In this document: positions 22,396 to 33,020 of the stretch, piece by piece
Numbering within the stretch: the first letter of the stretch is position 1
Layout: every line of letters begins with the position of its first letter
From: Tupaia tana
Taxonomy: Eukaryota > Chordata > Mammalia > Scandentia > Tupaiidae
DNA: 64,000 nucleotides
Direction: 5' to 3'
Assembly: GCA_026018925.1 (NCBI GenBank)
Contig: JAKSZU010000012.1
Coordinates: 49,085,207-49,149,206, forward strand
The notes under the pieces: generated by a model
Databases searched by the model: none
What the model saw: the letters and a program-made list of their open reading frames with translations, nothing else
What the model was told of the DNA's origin: nothing
Program-made: the position numbers and the translations under genes

Positions 22396-22650
22396 ATGAG
22401 CCACTCCTGTAGTCTGATGTTTATGGTCCCACATAGCTGATCATGAAGTTTGAATCCTGGCTCCAGCATCTTGAAAAACACTCTAGGTGCACACGCCGCT
22501 TCACCCAAAATCCAGACAGGTTAGAGAAATGGAGAAGGGATTGCCACATGACCAAGACCTATTTGGGGGTAATTTCTCATTCTCCCTTTTTGTCTCTGTG
22601 TTCTCTAGTAAGCACACATGCTCCATGACAAATTTAAAAAAAGAAAAAAG
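22396..22650 (+). mobile_element. Very old SINE relative
   Basis: Recognisable order only: tRNA-like head, GAGAAATGGAGAAGGGATTG, GGTAATTTCTCATTCTCCC and AGTAAGCACACATGCTC. About 120 bases upstream of GLYATL2 exon 6. Confidence 0.55.
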
Positions 22651-22775
22651 AAATAGTTTTTATGCATCTATTTCTTCATCTAGACTGTAGGATCCTCAAG
22701 GGATGGGATCATATCATATTTGTTTTTTACAATCCTGGTGTTTGGTAAATAAATGTACATTTTTTTCCTTGACAG

Positions 22776-23184
22776 GAAAGAAAACATTTCAAGGATTTTT
22801 TTGGATGCTTCACATGCAGGTCTTATAAATGAACAATGGCTCTTTGGGAAAAATGAGAGGAGCTTGAAATATGTTGAACGCTGCCTCCAGAGTTTCCCAG
22901 GATTTGGGATGCTGGGTCCAGAGGGGCAGCCTATCTCCTGGCTTGTGATGGAACAGTCATGTGAGCTGAGAATGGGTTACACTGTCCCCAAATACCGAGG
23001 CAAAGGCAACATGTTGCAAATTGGATATGACTTTGTAAAATATTTAAATGAGAGAAAAATGCCATTTTATTTACATGTGGCAACTGATAAAGAGAAAACT
23101 CACAGGACCCTGCAAAATTTTGGGTTTGAAATTAATCCTTGTGGATGGCATCAGTGGAAATGCACCCCTAAGAAATACTGGTGA
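22776..23184 (+). CDS. GLYATL2: GLYATL2 exon 6, terminal coding exon
   Basis: The acceptor is TGACAG at 22770-22775. One base completes Lys166, then codons 167-301 and a TGA stop at 23182-23184. It encodes the whole C-terminal catalytic domain: FLDASHAGLIN at 174-184, GKNERSLKYVERCLQ at 190-204, LGPEGQPISW at 212-221, EQSCELRMGYTVPKYRGKG at 225-243 with the presumed catalytic Glu229 and acyl-CoA loop, and WHQWKCTPKKYW at the end. No frameshift or premature stop is seen. Confidence 0.96.
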
Positions 23185-23501
23185 ACGGTACCATTGTCCA
23201 TTTCAACCTTTCTTATCAATGGAAAAACCTAAATATAAACAAGAATATGGCAATCTACCTTAGTTCAAAATAATTCAATAACTTATGAAATATCTTTGTT
23301 CTCTTCCTCTTTCATGTTCTTACAAAAAATTAGAAGCTTAACCCTTTGGCGTCATACTTTTCTCTTAGGGTGACAGACATTTTGGAATTATCATCACCCA
23401 AAGCTAATTATTAGTGCCAAAATAACGCTTTAAAAGCAATACTTTCTTTTTCGAAGAAGATTTCATAAAAAGAACCCTGACTTTTTTATGCTTGTGTTTG
23501 A

Positions 23502-23508
23502 AAATAAA
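23502..23508 (+). terminator. GLYATL2: Likely GLYATL2 polyadenylation signal
   Basis: An AATAAA hexamer lies about 320 bases after the stop codon and is followed by a T/G-rich stretch (GTTTGTTTTG), the usual downstream element. A SINE begins about 30 bases further on, so the 3' untranslated region ends just short of it. Confidence 0.6.
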
Positions 23509-23537
23509 AAGTTTGTTTTGAAAAATGACTCTTCTGG

Positions 23538-23804
23538 GGAACCAGCAGTTAGCATAATGGCTATGTCGCTGGACTCCCACATAGTCGACAGCAGTTCGTG
23601 TCCCTCACCCGGTGGCTTAAAACTCATGCCAGGCGCGTGTGCGTGCGTGCCCAAGATCCCCAGAGGAGAATGGAGGAGAAGGAGAATGGAGGAGAAGGGA
23701 TTGCGGCATGACCATCCCGCCTGGGGGGGTGATTTCTCGCTTTCTGTCTCTCTGTCTCTTTCTGTCTGTCTGGCGAGCACATGCGCCCTATAGCGAAAAC
23801 CTCT

Positions 23805-23840
<36 letters not shown>
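23538..23840 (+). mobile_element. tRNA-derived SINE downstream of GLYATL2
   Basis: GACTCTTCTGG is duplicated (23527-23537, 23841-23851). It has a long A-tail and an internal 15-base tandem duplication of GAATGGAGGAGAAGG. Confidence 0.9.
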
Positions 23841-23842
<2 letters not shown>

Positions 23843-24084
23843 CTCTTCTGGCATCCTTCCCTTTCTTCTACTACGAAGTTTTCCAAAGTTTTTAGAGCCA
23901 TTAGCATCATTGATTTTTGATTCTGGATGCCTTTTAAGGAGCTTTGAGGTGCTCTATTAAATTAAATTACACAAGCATTAATGAAATTTTGGCTTTTTGA
24001 CTATGTTTTTATTACAGGGTGTTGCTAGGTCAAGCTGTGTGACTAATTGCAAATTTTCAATATGATTTTATATCTATGATGTAT

Positions 24085-24540
24085 TAGTTCCTATTGTTGC
24101 TATAATAAACTACTATATATTTAGTGGATTAACAGTTTATTTTCTTTTATTTGTGGTATTCAGAAATTCCAAATGGGTCTTTTTATGGAGCCAAAAAACA
24201 AGATATTAGCAGAGCCATTTTCTTCCAAAGACTGTAAGGAAAAAAAAAAAAAAAACAGTTTTCTTGCTTTTTTCACCTGTAACAGCTGTCTTTGCTTCTT
24301 ATTATAGTTTGTGGCTTTGCATCATGCCACCATTTCTCTCTCTGCTTTGATCATTATCACATCACATTTCTCTATTCTATAGTCAAGTCACTCGCTACCT
24401 TCCTCTTATAAGGGCACTGATGGCTCACATGGAAAATCAATATAACCTCCCCATCTCAAGATCTTTCATTTAATTACATCTGCAAAATCCCTCTTGCCAT
24501 ATAACATAACACTCAAAGCATCTAGTGATCAGGATCTTGT
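24085..24540 (-). repeat. MaLR (MLT1-type) LTR, left part
   Basis: Starts GTATTAGTTCCTATTGTTGC and includes ATCTCAAGATCTTTCATTTA followed by CTGCAAAATCCCT, which are MLT1-type blocks read from the opposite strand. It resumes at about 25065-25115 (GATTCATTATTCAGCCTATC) after another repeat. Confidence 0.6.
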
Positions 24541-25060
24541 GTTGGTTAGGGCTCTCTGGAGAAACAGAACCAATAGGACAAATATATATATGTTAAATAG
24601 TAGAAATTATCTCGCCTGATCTAAGGTGGAAATGTCTCACAAGAGGCTGTCTGTAAGCTGAAGAAATGTCTGAAAAAGTCAGCAAGGAAGCTGGTATAGT
24701 TCCAGTCCAAGATCTGAAGGGGCCCTTGGGAGGCCATGGGCCTGAGTGCCCTTACATTGCTGCTATGAGTCACAACCCAAAATTAAAGACCTTAGAGTCT
24801 GTCTAGCTTGAGAGTCACAATGATCAAGAGCTGAAAGGAAAAAAAAAAAAAAAAAAAAAAAAAAACGTAGCCAAGAGTCAAGTGGAAGAGATTTGGAACA
24901 GGATGGTACTTTTCCACCCTGAAAGTGGGCCTTCCTCTTTAGAGTCACTGATTCACATGCTGGTCTTGAAACACTCACATAGACACACAAACAGTGGTTC
25001 ACCAGACATTCCAGGCATTCATTAACCCAAATGGAAACCCAAAATTAACCATCACAGAAT
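24541..25060. repeat. Unnamed interspersed repeat nested in the MaLR LTR
   Basis: Begins GGTTAGGGCTCTCTGGAGAA and ends AACCCAAAATTAACCATCAC, ends that recur widely in mammalian genomes. It contains an A25 run at 24839-24865. It splits the LTR at 24085-25115, so it is younger. I do not assign a family. Confidence 0.45.
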
Positions 25061-25341
25061 TAGATATCTTTGGTGTGTGTGGGGGAGATTCATTATTCAG
25101 CCTATCATACATGAGTATGAAGTATGCATTTCTCCATGGGATAAGTTAGTTAGTTCATACTTCCAGAATGTACATGTTCTCAGCCCAAGACTAACTAGCA
25201 TTTCTATATTCCAGGTCCAAATTCATGGAAGCAAGAACCTACTCTGACTTCTATCTCAAATCCTATCAACAATGACTTAAGGTCATGTATGGAAACTGGT
25301 AGAGCACATTCATAACAGATTTAGGATCGAAGGCACAATAG

Positions 25342-25576
25342 ACCATTTTTTAAAAAGGTTTTTGCCATCGGGTATGTGTGCTCACAGGAGAGAAAAAGAG
25401 AAATCACCCCCTCCCCGTGGGGGAATGGTCACCCTTCTTCTGCCTTCTTCTCTCAGGATTTTGGGGATGCACACACATGTGCCTGTTATGATTTTCAAGC
25501 TGCCAAACCCAAGACTCGAACCATGGTTGTCCATGTGGAAATCCAGTGCCTTAACCACCATGCCACCTGCTGGCTC
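25342..25576 (-). mobile_element. tRNA-derived SINE, diverged
   Basis: CACAATAGA is duplicated (25333-25341, 25577-25585). Shortened body. Confidence 0.82.
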
Positions 25577-25649
25577 CACAATAGAGAAATTTAAACCTAG
25601 TCAAAATAAAATCAATGTCTTTATTTTCTAGATTTTATTTTCTTTCTCA

Positions 25650-26020
25650 GGTTCCAAGCTACGTACTTTAGACATTGAACTTACAACTCCCCTGAGAAGT
25701 AATCACAATTATGACAGAAGAGAAAACCACACTAGAAGTATTTACATCCTCTATCTCAACTTCTAAGTGGTTAATCCAGGAGTGAAACTCAGTTAGTTTC
25801 TAAGATAGTAGTCTTAACCTCTGGGTTATAACTAGTAACCAATGTCTAAGGCTTAATACACATTAACAAATGAGCTAAAGTATGGGTCCCTGATCATCAC
25901 CTTAGTTTCCTTATCTGTAATTGGAAAGAATGATAATATTATACTATTTTGTAAGTTGTGTCAGGATTAAAGGAAATACCCTAAATAGAGTTATTACCAC
26001 CATATAGGTTGGAAGATTAA
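25650..26020. repeat. MIR-type fragments
   Basis: 25650-25810 (AGAGAAAACCACACTAGAAG, then GGTTAATCCAGGAGTGAAA) and 25890-26010 (TAGTTTCCTTATCTGTAATT) are two diverged MIR-type pieces. Confidence 0.45.
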
Positions 26021-26217
26021 GAATGCTGATTAAACATTCTTCCTGTTCGGGTTTGGAGTGATTACATTATGGACATAGAAGACTCTGGAAAACATCAATC
26101 TCTTGTTGGCTCTCCTCCCTTGTGTTATGATGAACAGAATCCTACTCATTTCTAAGGACAAAATGCAGACAGTCAACCTATTCAGTTTATACCCCCTTTA
26201 CCATTAAAATTTAACTG

Positions 26218-26487
26218 ATTTTTTTTCTTTTTCTTTTTTTTGAGAGGTTTTTGCTCTAGGGTGCGTGCGTTCACCAGAAAGAGAGAGACAGACAGACAGA
26301 AAGCAAGAAATCACACCCCCAGGGGGGATGACCACACCGCAATTCCTTCTCCTCCATTCTCCTCTCAGGATCTGGAGCACACATGCACACGTGCCCGGCT
26401 TGAGTTTAAGCCACCAGGTCCAGGACTTGAACCACGGTTGACTACATGGGAGTCCAGCGACACAGCCATTACACCAACTGCTGGTCC
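26218..26487 (-). mobile_element. tRNA-derived SINE
   Basis: Complete head and body, T-rich tail at left. Confidence 0.88.
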
Positions 26488-26734
26488 CTAAAAGATCTTA
26501 GAGATAAAATTAGCTTTAGAAATTATTGCACAAGTCTCAGATACACACTCCAAAATGGACTACTTGCTAGATTTTTATTGACTGTTCATTTAAGGAGATG
26601 TCAACAACAAATGTCAAACCAAGAAATAAAATTTTTATAGGTACTTTTGCTTCCCTGGAAACTTCTAATGCCTCTACTTTGTTGTGTTATGGTTTGAGCA
26701 GGACTATGGTATTAAGAATTATGACTGGGTCAGT

Positions 26735-26990
26735 CACAGTTGTGTGAGCTGCTCAGATGTCATTTCCTGAAGGCTGAGGCCACAGGTCTGATTCCCAACC
26801 CAAACTAGAAAGTTGAGCACAATGATGTGGGTTTGTAATCCTGGAGACTCAGGATGCTGCAGCAGGTGTATCACAACTGTGGGGCTGGCCTGGGCAGCAT
26901 AGTGAGACCTTGTCTAAAAAGAGTTGGTCATGGTGACATACATTTATAGTCCCAGATGGGAGACCTAGGAAGAACTGAGACATAGCAAAC
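26735..26990 (+). mobile_element. Composite tRNA-7SL SINE
   Basis: The first 80 bases look like a tRNA gene remnant (GTGTGAGCTGCTCAGA as A box, GGTCTGATTCCC as B box). The next part is 7SL-derived: GTTTGTAATCCTGGAGACTC, GATGCTGCAGCAGG, then GGGCAGCATAGTGAGACC. A second partial 7SL-like piece follows (GGTCATGGTGACATAC). Fusions of tRNA and 7SL parts are known from tree shrews, galagos and some rodents. Confidence 0.55.
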
Positions 26991-27097
26991 TGGAGAGAGA
27001 GAGAGAGGGGGGGGGGGAAGAGGGAGAGAGGGAGAGAGAGGGAGAGAGAGAGAGGGAGAGAGAGAGGGAGAGGGAGGAAGAGGGAGAGAGAGAGAGA

Positions 27098-27157
<60 letters not shown>
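26990..27157 (+). repeat. (GA)n microsatellite
   Basis: About 165 bases of GA and GGGAGA repeats with a G-run near 27007-27017, growing from the tail of the composite SINE. Confidence 0.9.
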
Positions 27158-27160
<3 letters not shown>

Positions 27161-27859
27161 CTTTAGGAGTTAATTAGCATTAAATGAGGTCATCAGGGTG
27201 GGACCTCCATGACTGAATTCTGGTGGCTTTTTAAGAAGAGGGTTGGCACACCACACAGGGTCTTGTCCTCTTGCTGTATGATACCCTGTGCTGTTTTGAG
27301 TCTCTGCAGAGAGTCCACACTGGTAAGAATATCCTTATCAGATGTATCCCCTCATCCTGGAACTTCCAGAATTGTGAGCTAAATTAACTTATATTCCTTC
27401 TAATTTACCCAGTCTGAGGGATTCAGTTACAGCGACTGAAAAATGAGCTAAATTACCTTATAAGGTATAACTAGATGATTTAAATCTTGCTCCTCTAGGG
27501 GAACACAGGATAAGTGAAGTGTGGAAATTGTGTTGCCTTCAGCCTCTGGACCTTAGATATCTTATTAAGAGAAGATAAGCAGTTTCCAAAATGACAAATT
27601 ATTGTAAAAAATTCACCAAAGCTGGTGAATTAACTATTTAGGTTTAAGTAACAATGATCAACTTGAGCTACTCTGAGCAAAACCAAAATGTTTTATTGAT
27701 GTAAGAATAAACAATATATAAAGATTCTATGATCCCAGGATAAAAGATAAACCCTAGAAATGGAAAGCTGTCAAAAGACTCAGGAATCACTTTTTCTCAA
27801 TGCTTTGTTTTCTCCAGATAAACAGACTTTAAAATATATGTGTGTGTACATACATACAC

Positions 27860-28250
27860 ACACGTAAACATATCTATAGTGATTAAATATACATAGCAAT
27901 ATACATATCATTTTAACTATAAGTGTCCAATGCAGTGGTATTCATTATACACAATGTTGTGTAACCACTCCTACTATCTGAACCCAAAACTTTTTCATCA
28001 TCCCCAACATGAAGTCTTTACCAAATAAATAGTAACTCCTTATCCCCTTCTCATGACATAAACTCCTGATAGCCTTTATTCTACTTTCTGTGTCTATGAA
28101 CGTACCTGGTCTAGGTATCCATAAATAGAATCATACAGTATCTATCTTTTGTGTCTGGCTTATTATGTTTAGTATAATACTGTCAATGTCCATCGATATT
28201 GAAGTATACATATATTAACAATTCATTCCTTCTATGTGGACTGAGTGTTT
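27860..28250 (-). mobile_element. Old L1 3' region
   Basis: TAGAATCATACAGTATCTAT and the following GTCTGGCTTATTATGTTTAG are the reverse of a common old L1 3' region. Preceded by TG/CA repeats. Confidence 0.5.
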
Positions 28251-28464
28251 GGCTGAACTTTCTATATTTGAGTTTTCTAATGGCCATATCCTAATAGAAC
28301 ATTTGGGAATCAGCCTTTTCCTTATTTGTGTGTTAACTTTGGCATGTATCTATTCTCCAGTGTCAAATTAAAAGAAAAAAGATAACTGATCCATTCAGAT
28401 GTGGATCCATTCAATATTTTATGCTTTTCCTCGATGTTTTAGAAACTTTCTGTAGGGTAAGGAG

Positions 28465-28733
28465 GTTTTTTGTTTTTGTTTGTTTGTTTTCATTTTTTGC
28501 TCTATGGTGTGTGTGCTCATCAGAGGCAGGGAGGGAAAGTTGAGAAATCCGCCCCCCCCCCCCCCAAGGAAAAGGGCCACACTGTAATCCCTTCTCCTCC
28601 AGTCTCCTCTTGACGTTTTGGGCATGCACACACATGTGCTCATCATGATTTTCAAGCCGCTGGGCTTTGGTCGTGAACTGCAGGTTGGCCATGTGGGATC
28701 CAGCACCTTAACCTCCACATCATCTACTGGCCT
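28465..28733 (-). mobile_element. tRNA-derived SINE, old, with C-run
   Basis: A (GTTT)n tail at 28468-28492, diverged body with an uninterrupted run of about 15 C at 28551-28565 where other copies have the GC palindrome. Confidence 0.75.
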
Positions 28734-28999
28734 GGTGGGAAGAATTTTGAACCAACACTTTTGGGAGGATTAGGAAGGCATTAGCCTATTGGTCTTGGGG
28801 TAGGGAGAGTGATAGAAAAGTTTCAGTAAGTTGACAGTATGTACCCCAGCAGCACTTTTCGCAGAAACTTTTCTTACTCATCTGACGTTCCATAAAGGAG
28901 CAGCAAAGCTGATATAACAAGGGCCTTAATAGTGGCCTATACAGGGAGATCATGTCATAGGTAACTTAGGGTGGGATACACCTTCATAATTAAGAGTTG

Positions 29000-29170
29000 A
29001 AGATTTAGGGCTCAGAGACTAGGTTTAAGTCTTAGTCCTTTCTCTTGCTAGCTCTATGACACATGGCAAGACACTTCAGCTTTCTAAGCCTCGGTTTTTC
29101 TCATCTGTAGACTGGCAAAATTATGCCAGCATTTAAGAATGTTGCAATGATCAAATTACATAAACTATGG
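29000..29170 (+). repeat. MIR
   Basis: GGTTTAAGTCTTAGTCC, CTAGCTCTATGACACATGGC, then TCTCATCTGTAGACTGGC follow MIR order well. Confidence 0.75.
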
Positions 29171-29179
29171 AAAGTTTCT

Positions 29180-29440
29180 GAAAGATTGGAAGATATAACA
29201 GCAGGGAAAACTAGGGTAAATACTGCAGACTACATAGGAGAAAGTGAATAATGGGAAGTGGGAAGAACAGACTCAGGAAAAAAACATTTAACAGACAAAA
29301 GAATGGAAAATTACCTGTTGATGATCATGTATATGCTAATATCTTTGACTTGATAGGCACACTTCATGAAAAACCATACTGCATGCTATAAAGATTTATA
29401 ATGCCTAAATTTAAAAAAATAAAAAAGATGCAACCTGAAA
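29180..29440 (+). repeat. Unclassified retroelement 3' end, second copy
   Basis: Its end (29320-29440) resembles 32600-32740 and finishes in an A-rich tail (TTTAAAAAAATAAAAAAG). It directly follows a MIR. Family not recognised. Confidence 0.35.
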
Positions 29441-29886
29441 AATTCACAAAAAAGATATATATCCCACATTATCACCATGGAATATAAATTCAGATTAGAC
29501 AGTAGAGTCTTACAAGTACAATAAAACATTTCACAATGTACCAAAATGTGTATATAGTACCAGACCAAACCAGCTTCCTTATTAATCATTAATCCCTTCC
29601 ATTATAAGTAATCTGTTTAATTTCCAAAGAAAATAAATACACTGCACATAGTTAAGCGGTGTTCTTCATTTATCTTGGCATTAATATTTAAAATACATAT
29701 TTCTATTCCCAGATAACATTTTAAAATTACTCTAATTTAACAGCAACAAAAATATAATTCTACCATTATGAAAGAGCAAAACTAGAATCCATAATTAAGG
29801 TATTCTCATGTTTACAAGGGTGATTATAAAATAAATACTACTCTGCAAAAAAAAATGGAGTTTTTAGCATATAAAAGGTACTCAGT

Positions 29887-29969
29887 GGACCAGCAATTAG
29901 TGTAATGGCTATGTTGTTTGACTCCCATGTAGTTGATCGCAGTTTGAGTCCTGAACCTGGTGACTTATA
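29887..29969 (+). mobile_element. SINE head only
   Basis: Only the tRNA-like part (GGACCAGCAATTAGTGTAAT to CTGGTGACTTATA) is present; the body is missing. Confidence 0.7.
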
Positions 29970-30023
29970 CAGCATATTTTTAACACAGACAAGTATAGTT
30001 AGGCAATTTAAAAATAATTCAAG

Positions 30024-30280
30024 TGACCAGCCCTGTGACATGGTGAGTAAAGGAGCTAGATCTCACATGGCCGACCATGCAGTTTTAATCCTGATCCTGG
30101 GAACTTGGAAAACATGTTGGGCATGTGTGTGTGCAAGCATACTCCAAATCCCAATAGAGGGAAGAAATGGAGGAGAAGGGATTGTGAAGTGGCCACACTC
30201 CATTGGGGAGTGCTTTCTTCCTCTCTCTCTTTTTGTGTATCTGTTTTTCTCTGTGGAGCACACATCCCCTCTGGTAAATA
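30024..30280 (+). mobile_element. Old SINE relative
   Basis: Diverged head and body (GAAATGGAGGAGAAGGGATT, then TCCATTGGGGAGTG and CT-rich part), 55 bases after the lone SINE head. Confidence 0.65.
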
Positions 30281-30449
30281 TATGATATTAATAACTTAAG
30301 CATAAAATATATTATATTAGCAAAAACTTTGTGGAGGAAATGCAATGAAATAACCATTTAAGGAAAAAATATGTAAAATGTCTGCTTTTAAAGATGCGAT
30401 TGCTCTGAGAAGAAGAATCCTCATGGCTCCTGAGAACTAGTGATCTCAG

Positions 30450-32208
30450 GGTTAAAGAGAAATGAAGACTTCCTACTGATAATTCAGCCTCCAGCCCACA
30501 AGCGTGAGTGATGGATCTAAGGGAACTATAGGCAGACATCCAAATACTATTAGGGTTAACGTATTCCTCAAGATCTACTTAATCTGCTGTACAAAACAAT
30601 CACAATGGAATGGCAAAGAGATTCCAGAGCACCTCTTTCTGCTCATTTCTGAATGTTCAGATTGAACTTCAAGAATTAGGAAGAAACACACCATCCATCA
30701 GATGACTAGAAATCACTGCAGGACCACAAGAAATATGAGAAAGCAAGAAAATATACCTCTCATCCAAGGGAAAAGAATAACTCCTCTTCATCCACAGACA
30801 GTTCAATGGAAATCATGGAAAAGTCTGATAAAGAATTTAGAACATTCATAATGGCAAAGCTAACAGAGATGGAAGAGAAGAGAGACAATGAACTACAGAA
30901 GACAAAGGAGAAAGGAGCTGATGAGTTCCAGGAGGTGAGGAAATTCTTGCAAGATCTAAAAGAGGAATTACACACTTTACAAAAGAATCAGATGGAACTG
31001 TTAGAGATGAAGGCTATAATACAGGAAGTCAAAATCTCCCTTGAAAGTATTAAAAGCAGACTAGATCATACAGAAAATAGAATCTCAGACATAGAAGAGA
31101 AAATTGCTGGCCTAGAAAAAATTCACGAAGACTGAGAAAACTGCCCCAAAATTTGAGAATAATATAAGAGAAATACTAGATACCATCAAATGTCCAAACA
31201 TCCAAATAGCTGGTATTCCAGAAGGTGAAGAGATTCATAAGGGTATTGGTAATCTATTCCATGAAATCCTGCAAGAAAACTTTCCAAACCTAGGGAGGCA
31301 TTCAAAGATCCAATCCCAAGAATACAAAGGACCCCAAATAGAATCAACCCAAGAAGATCTTCTCCGAGACACACATTATAGCAGATTGACCGAAACCACA
31401 GACAAAGACAAGATACTTTGATTGGCAAGAGGAAAACAAGTTACCTATAAAGGATATCCCATCATGATAACAGCAGACCTCTCATCGGAAACAATGCAAG
31501 CGAGGAAAGAATGGGAAAATATATTCGAAGTGTTAGGGGAAAAGCAATTTCAACCAAGAATAGTGTACCCAGCAAAATTATCCCTCATGTGGGAAGAAAA
31601 GACAAGAACATTCTCAGATAAACAAAACCTGAAAAAAATTTACCAGCACCAGACCAGATCTCCAAGAAGTTCTCAAGGGGGTGCTATATCAGGAAAATTA
31701 AATACAGACACACAGAAATAAGAGTTCAAAAACTAAGAAAATGGCCAACTTAATCATAGGGACAAGTCTGGAGTTGAATATTATATCCCAGAACTTAATC
31801 GGGAAAATTGAACAACAGAAGATAAAGTACATGAGAATGATTTGGTGAAATAGAATTTAATGACTTTTGACTAAAACATTGCTGATTTTGTTCTAGACTT
31901 TGTTGTCTGGTTTTAAGGATTTTTGTCCTGTCTTGAGCTGTCAATAGGTTCATGTACCTACCATTTGAACAGAATCCTAACCTGTTTCTTGCCTTTAAGT
32001 TTTAAGCAAAGTTCCTTAGCATTTCTTTGATTTAAGTTAAAACTGCTTTTCTTGAAATTACTAAGTGAACTTCCTATTGAAAGTAGTTAGATTATTTAAG
32101 AAATTGTGTGATCAATACAATGTGGGGAAGAAAGGAATGGAAGACAACTGTGGATACCAGAGATAGTGTGAGAAGAGGGTGGGAAAGGACAGAGGGTCAG
32201 AAATAGGA

Positions 32209-32273
<65 letters not shown>

Positions 32274-32402
32274 AAACTGGAAATGGAAAATTTTTGATGA
32301 TAGCATGCATGATTAAGCCACTATGTAGTATATTCTGGATGGGAAATCACATTTTGTATGCTGTGATGATGCTTAGGGAATGAATGTAAATTAAGTTAAA
32401 AA
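30450..32402 (+). mobile_element. HAL1 copy 2, degenerate
   Basis: Plus-strand HAL1 with 5'UTR similarity to copy 3 from about 30540, ORF1 start ATG at 30703, and a broken ORF1 to about 31721. Frames are lost after about 20 codons (regained at 30806), then by a stop at 31135, and are open again at 31422-31721. The 3'UTR follows directly without ORF2 and contains a (TA)n(TG)n tract at 32207-32270. The 3' end matches the other copies (GGGAATGAATGTAAATTAAG near 32375). The 5' limit is approximate. Confidence 0.75.
32207..32270. repeat. (TA)n(TG)n microsatellite in HAL1 3'UTR
   Basis: TA repeats followed by TG repeats. HAL1 copy 3 has a TA tract at the homologous place (55319-55356) and copy 1 a short one near 12427. 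Confidence 0.9.
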
Positions 32403-32742
32403 AAGTTTCAGAAAAAATATTTCAGAAGTCAATTACAGGACACTTGTGACTAGATTCTATCTTTGTCCATATTTTTAGTTTAACATATTTTGTGAATTAA
32501 TAAAATATGGGAAAAAAGTTAAGCATGGAAGGGAGAGAGGGGGAAGGAAAAAAAGTAAAAGTATGCTTAATTAACAAAAAAATGAGAAGCTATATGCTGA
32601 TAAGTTATAAAGTAATATCTTTGGCTTGACTGACATGCATGGAACTTGTGCTTGAAAGAGAAATGCTGTACACTGTAAAGATGTGATTAAATGTAAATAA
32701 ATAAATTAATTTTAAAAAAGAGAAAAAAAAAGAAAGAAAAAA
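32403..32742 (+). repeat. Unclassified A-tailed retroelement 3' end
   Basis: Follows HAL1 copy 2. It ends in an A/T-rich tail (AAATAAATAAATTAATTTTA). Its last 130 bases resemble 29310-29440 (shared AATATCTTTG-CTTGA and GCTATA/CTGTAAAGAT blocks), so it belongs to a repeated family, probably LINE-derived. No coding potential is seen. Confidence 0.4.
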
Positions 32743-32757
32743 GAAGTGATTGTTCTA

Positions 32758-33003
32758 GGGACCAGCAGTTGGCATAATGGCTATGTCGCTGAACTCCCAT
32801 GTAGTCAACCACAGTTCAAGTCCAGGAACCAGTGACTTAAAATCATGCCGGGCACGTGTGGGTGTGTGCCCAAGATCCCAAGAGGAGAATGAAGGAGAAA
32901 AGAATGCCTTCCCCCCGGCTGGTGATTTCTTGCTTTCTGTCTCTCTGTCTCTGTCTTTCTGGCGAGCACATGCACCCTATAGCAAAAACCCTCCAAAAAA
33001 AAA
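32758..33003 (+). mobile_element. tRNA-derived SINE
   Basis: A perfect duplication GAAGTGATTGTTCTA flanks it (32743-32757 and 33006-33020). Confidence 0.88.
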
Positions 33004-33020
33004 AAGAAGTGATTGTTCTA

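Larger units (their letters stand above)
15900..23508 (+). other. GLYATL2: GLYATL2 gene, coding part (five exons)
   Basis: Five exons join in frame into a 301-residue protein (human family members are about 290-300). The product is a glycine N-acyltransferase-like enzyme that transfers an acyl group from acyl-CoA to the amino group of glycine. Human GLYATL2 is reported to prefer medium and long-chain acyl-CoA such as oleoyl-CoA and to sit at the endoplasmic reticulum. Exons 2-5 give the N-terminal family domain (residues 1-165) and exon 6 the C-terminal GNAT-like domain (about 170-301). Seen: KVYG at 26-29, NPFNMEVLVDAWP at 38-50, DHYTNTYHIF at 69-78, GKNERS at 190-195, a GNAT-type acyl-CoA loop YRGKGN at 239-244, and C-terminal WHQWKCTPKKY. 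Glu229 aligns with the proposed catalytic Glu of bovine GLYAT. Lys19, reported as an acetylation site in human GLYATL2, is present. All introns are GT-AG. A non-coding first exon must lie upstream and is not identified. The frame is open throughout, so it is probably functional. Confidence 0.95.
26684..27475 (+). repeat. MaLR-type LTR hosting a composite SINE and a GA repeat
   Basis: Starts TGTTATGGTTTGAG at 26684. The second half, from about 27165 (TTAATTAGCATTAAATGAGG, then TGACTGAATTCTGGTGGC), is a MaLR LTR body ending near TTACAGCGACTGA. The middle is occupied by a composite SINE (about 26735-26990) and a GA microsatellite. Confidence 0.55.
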
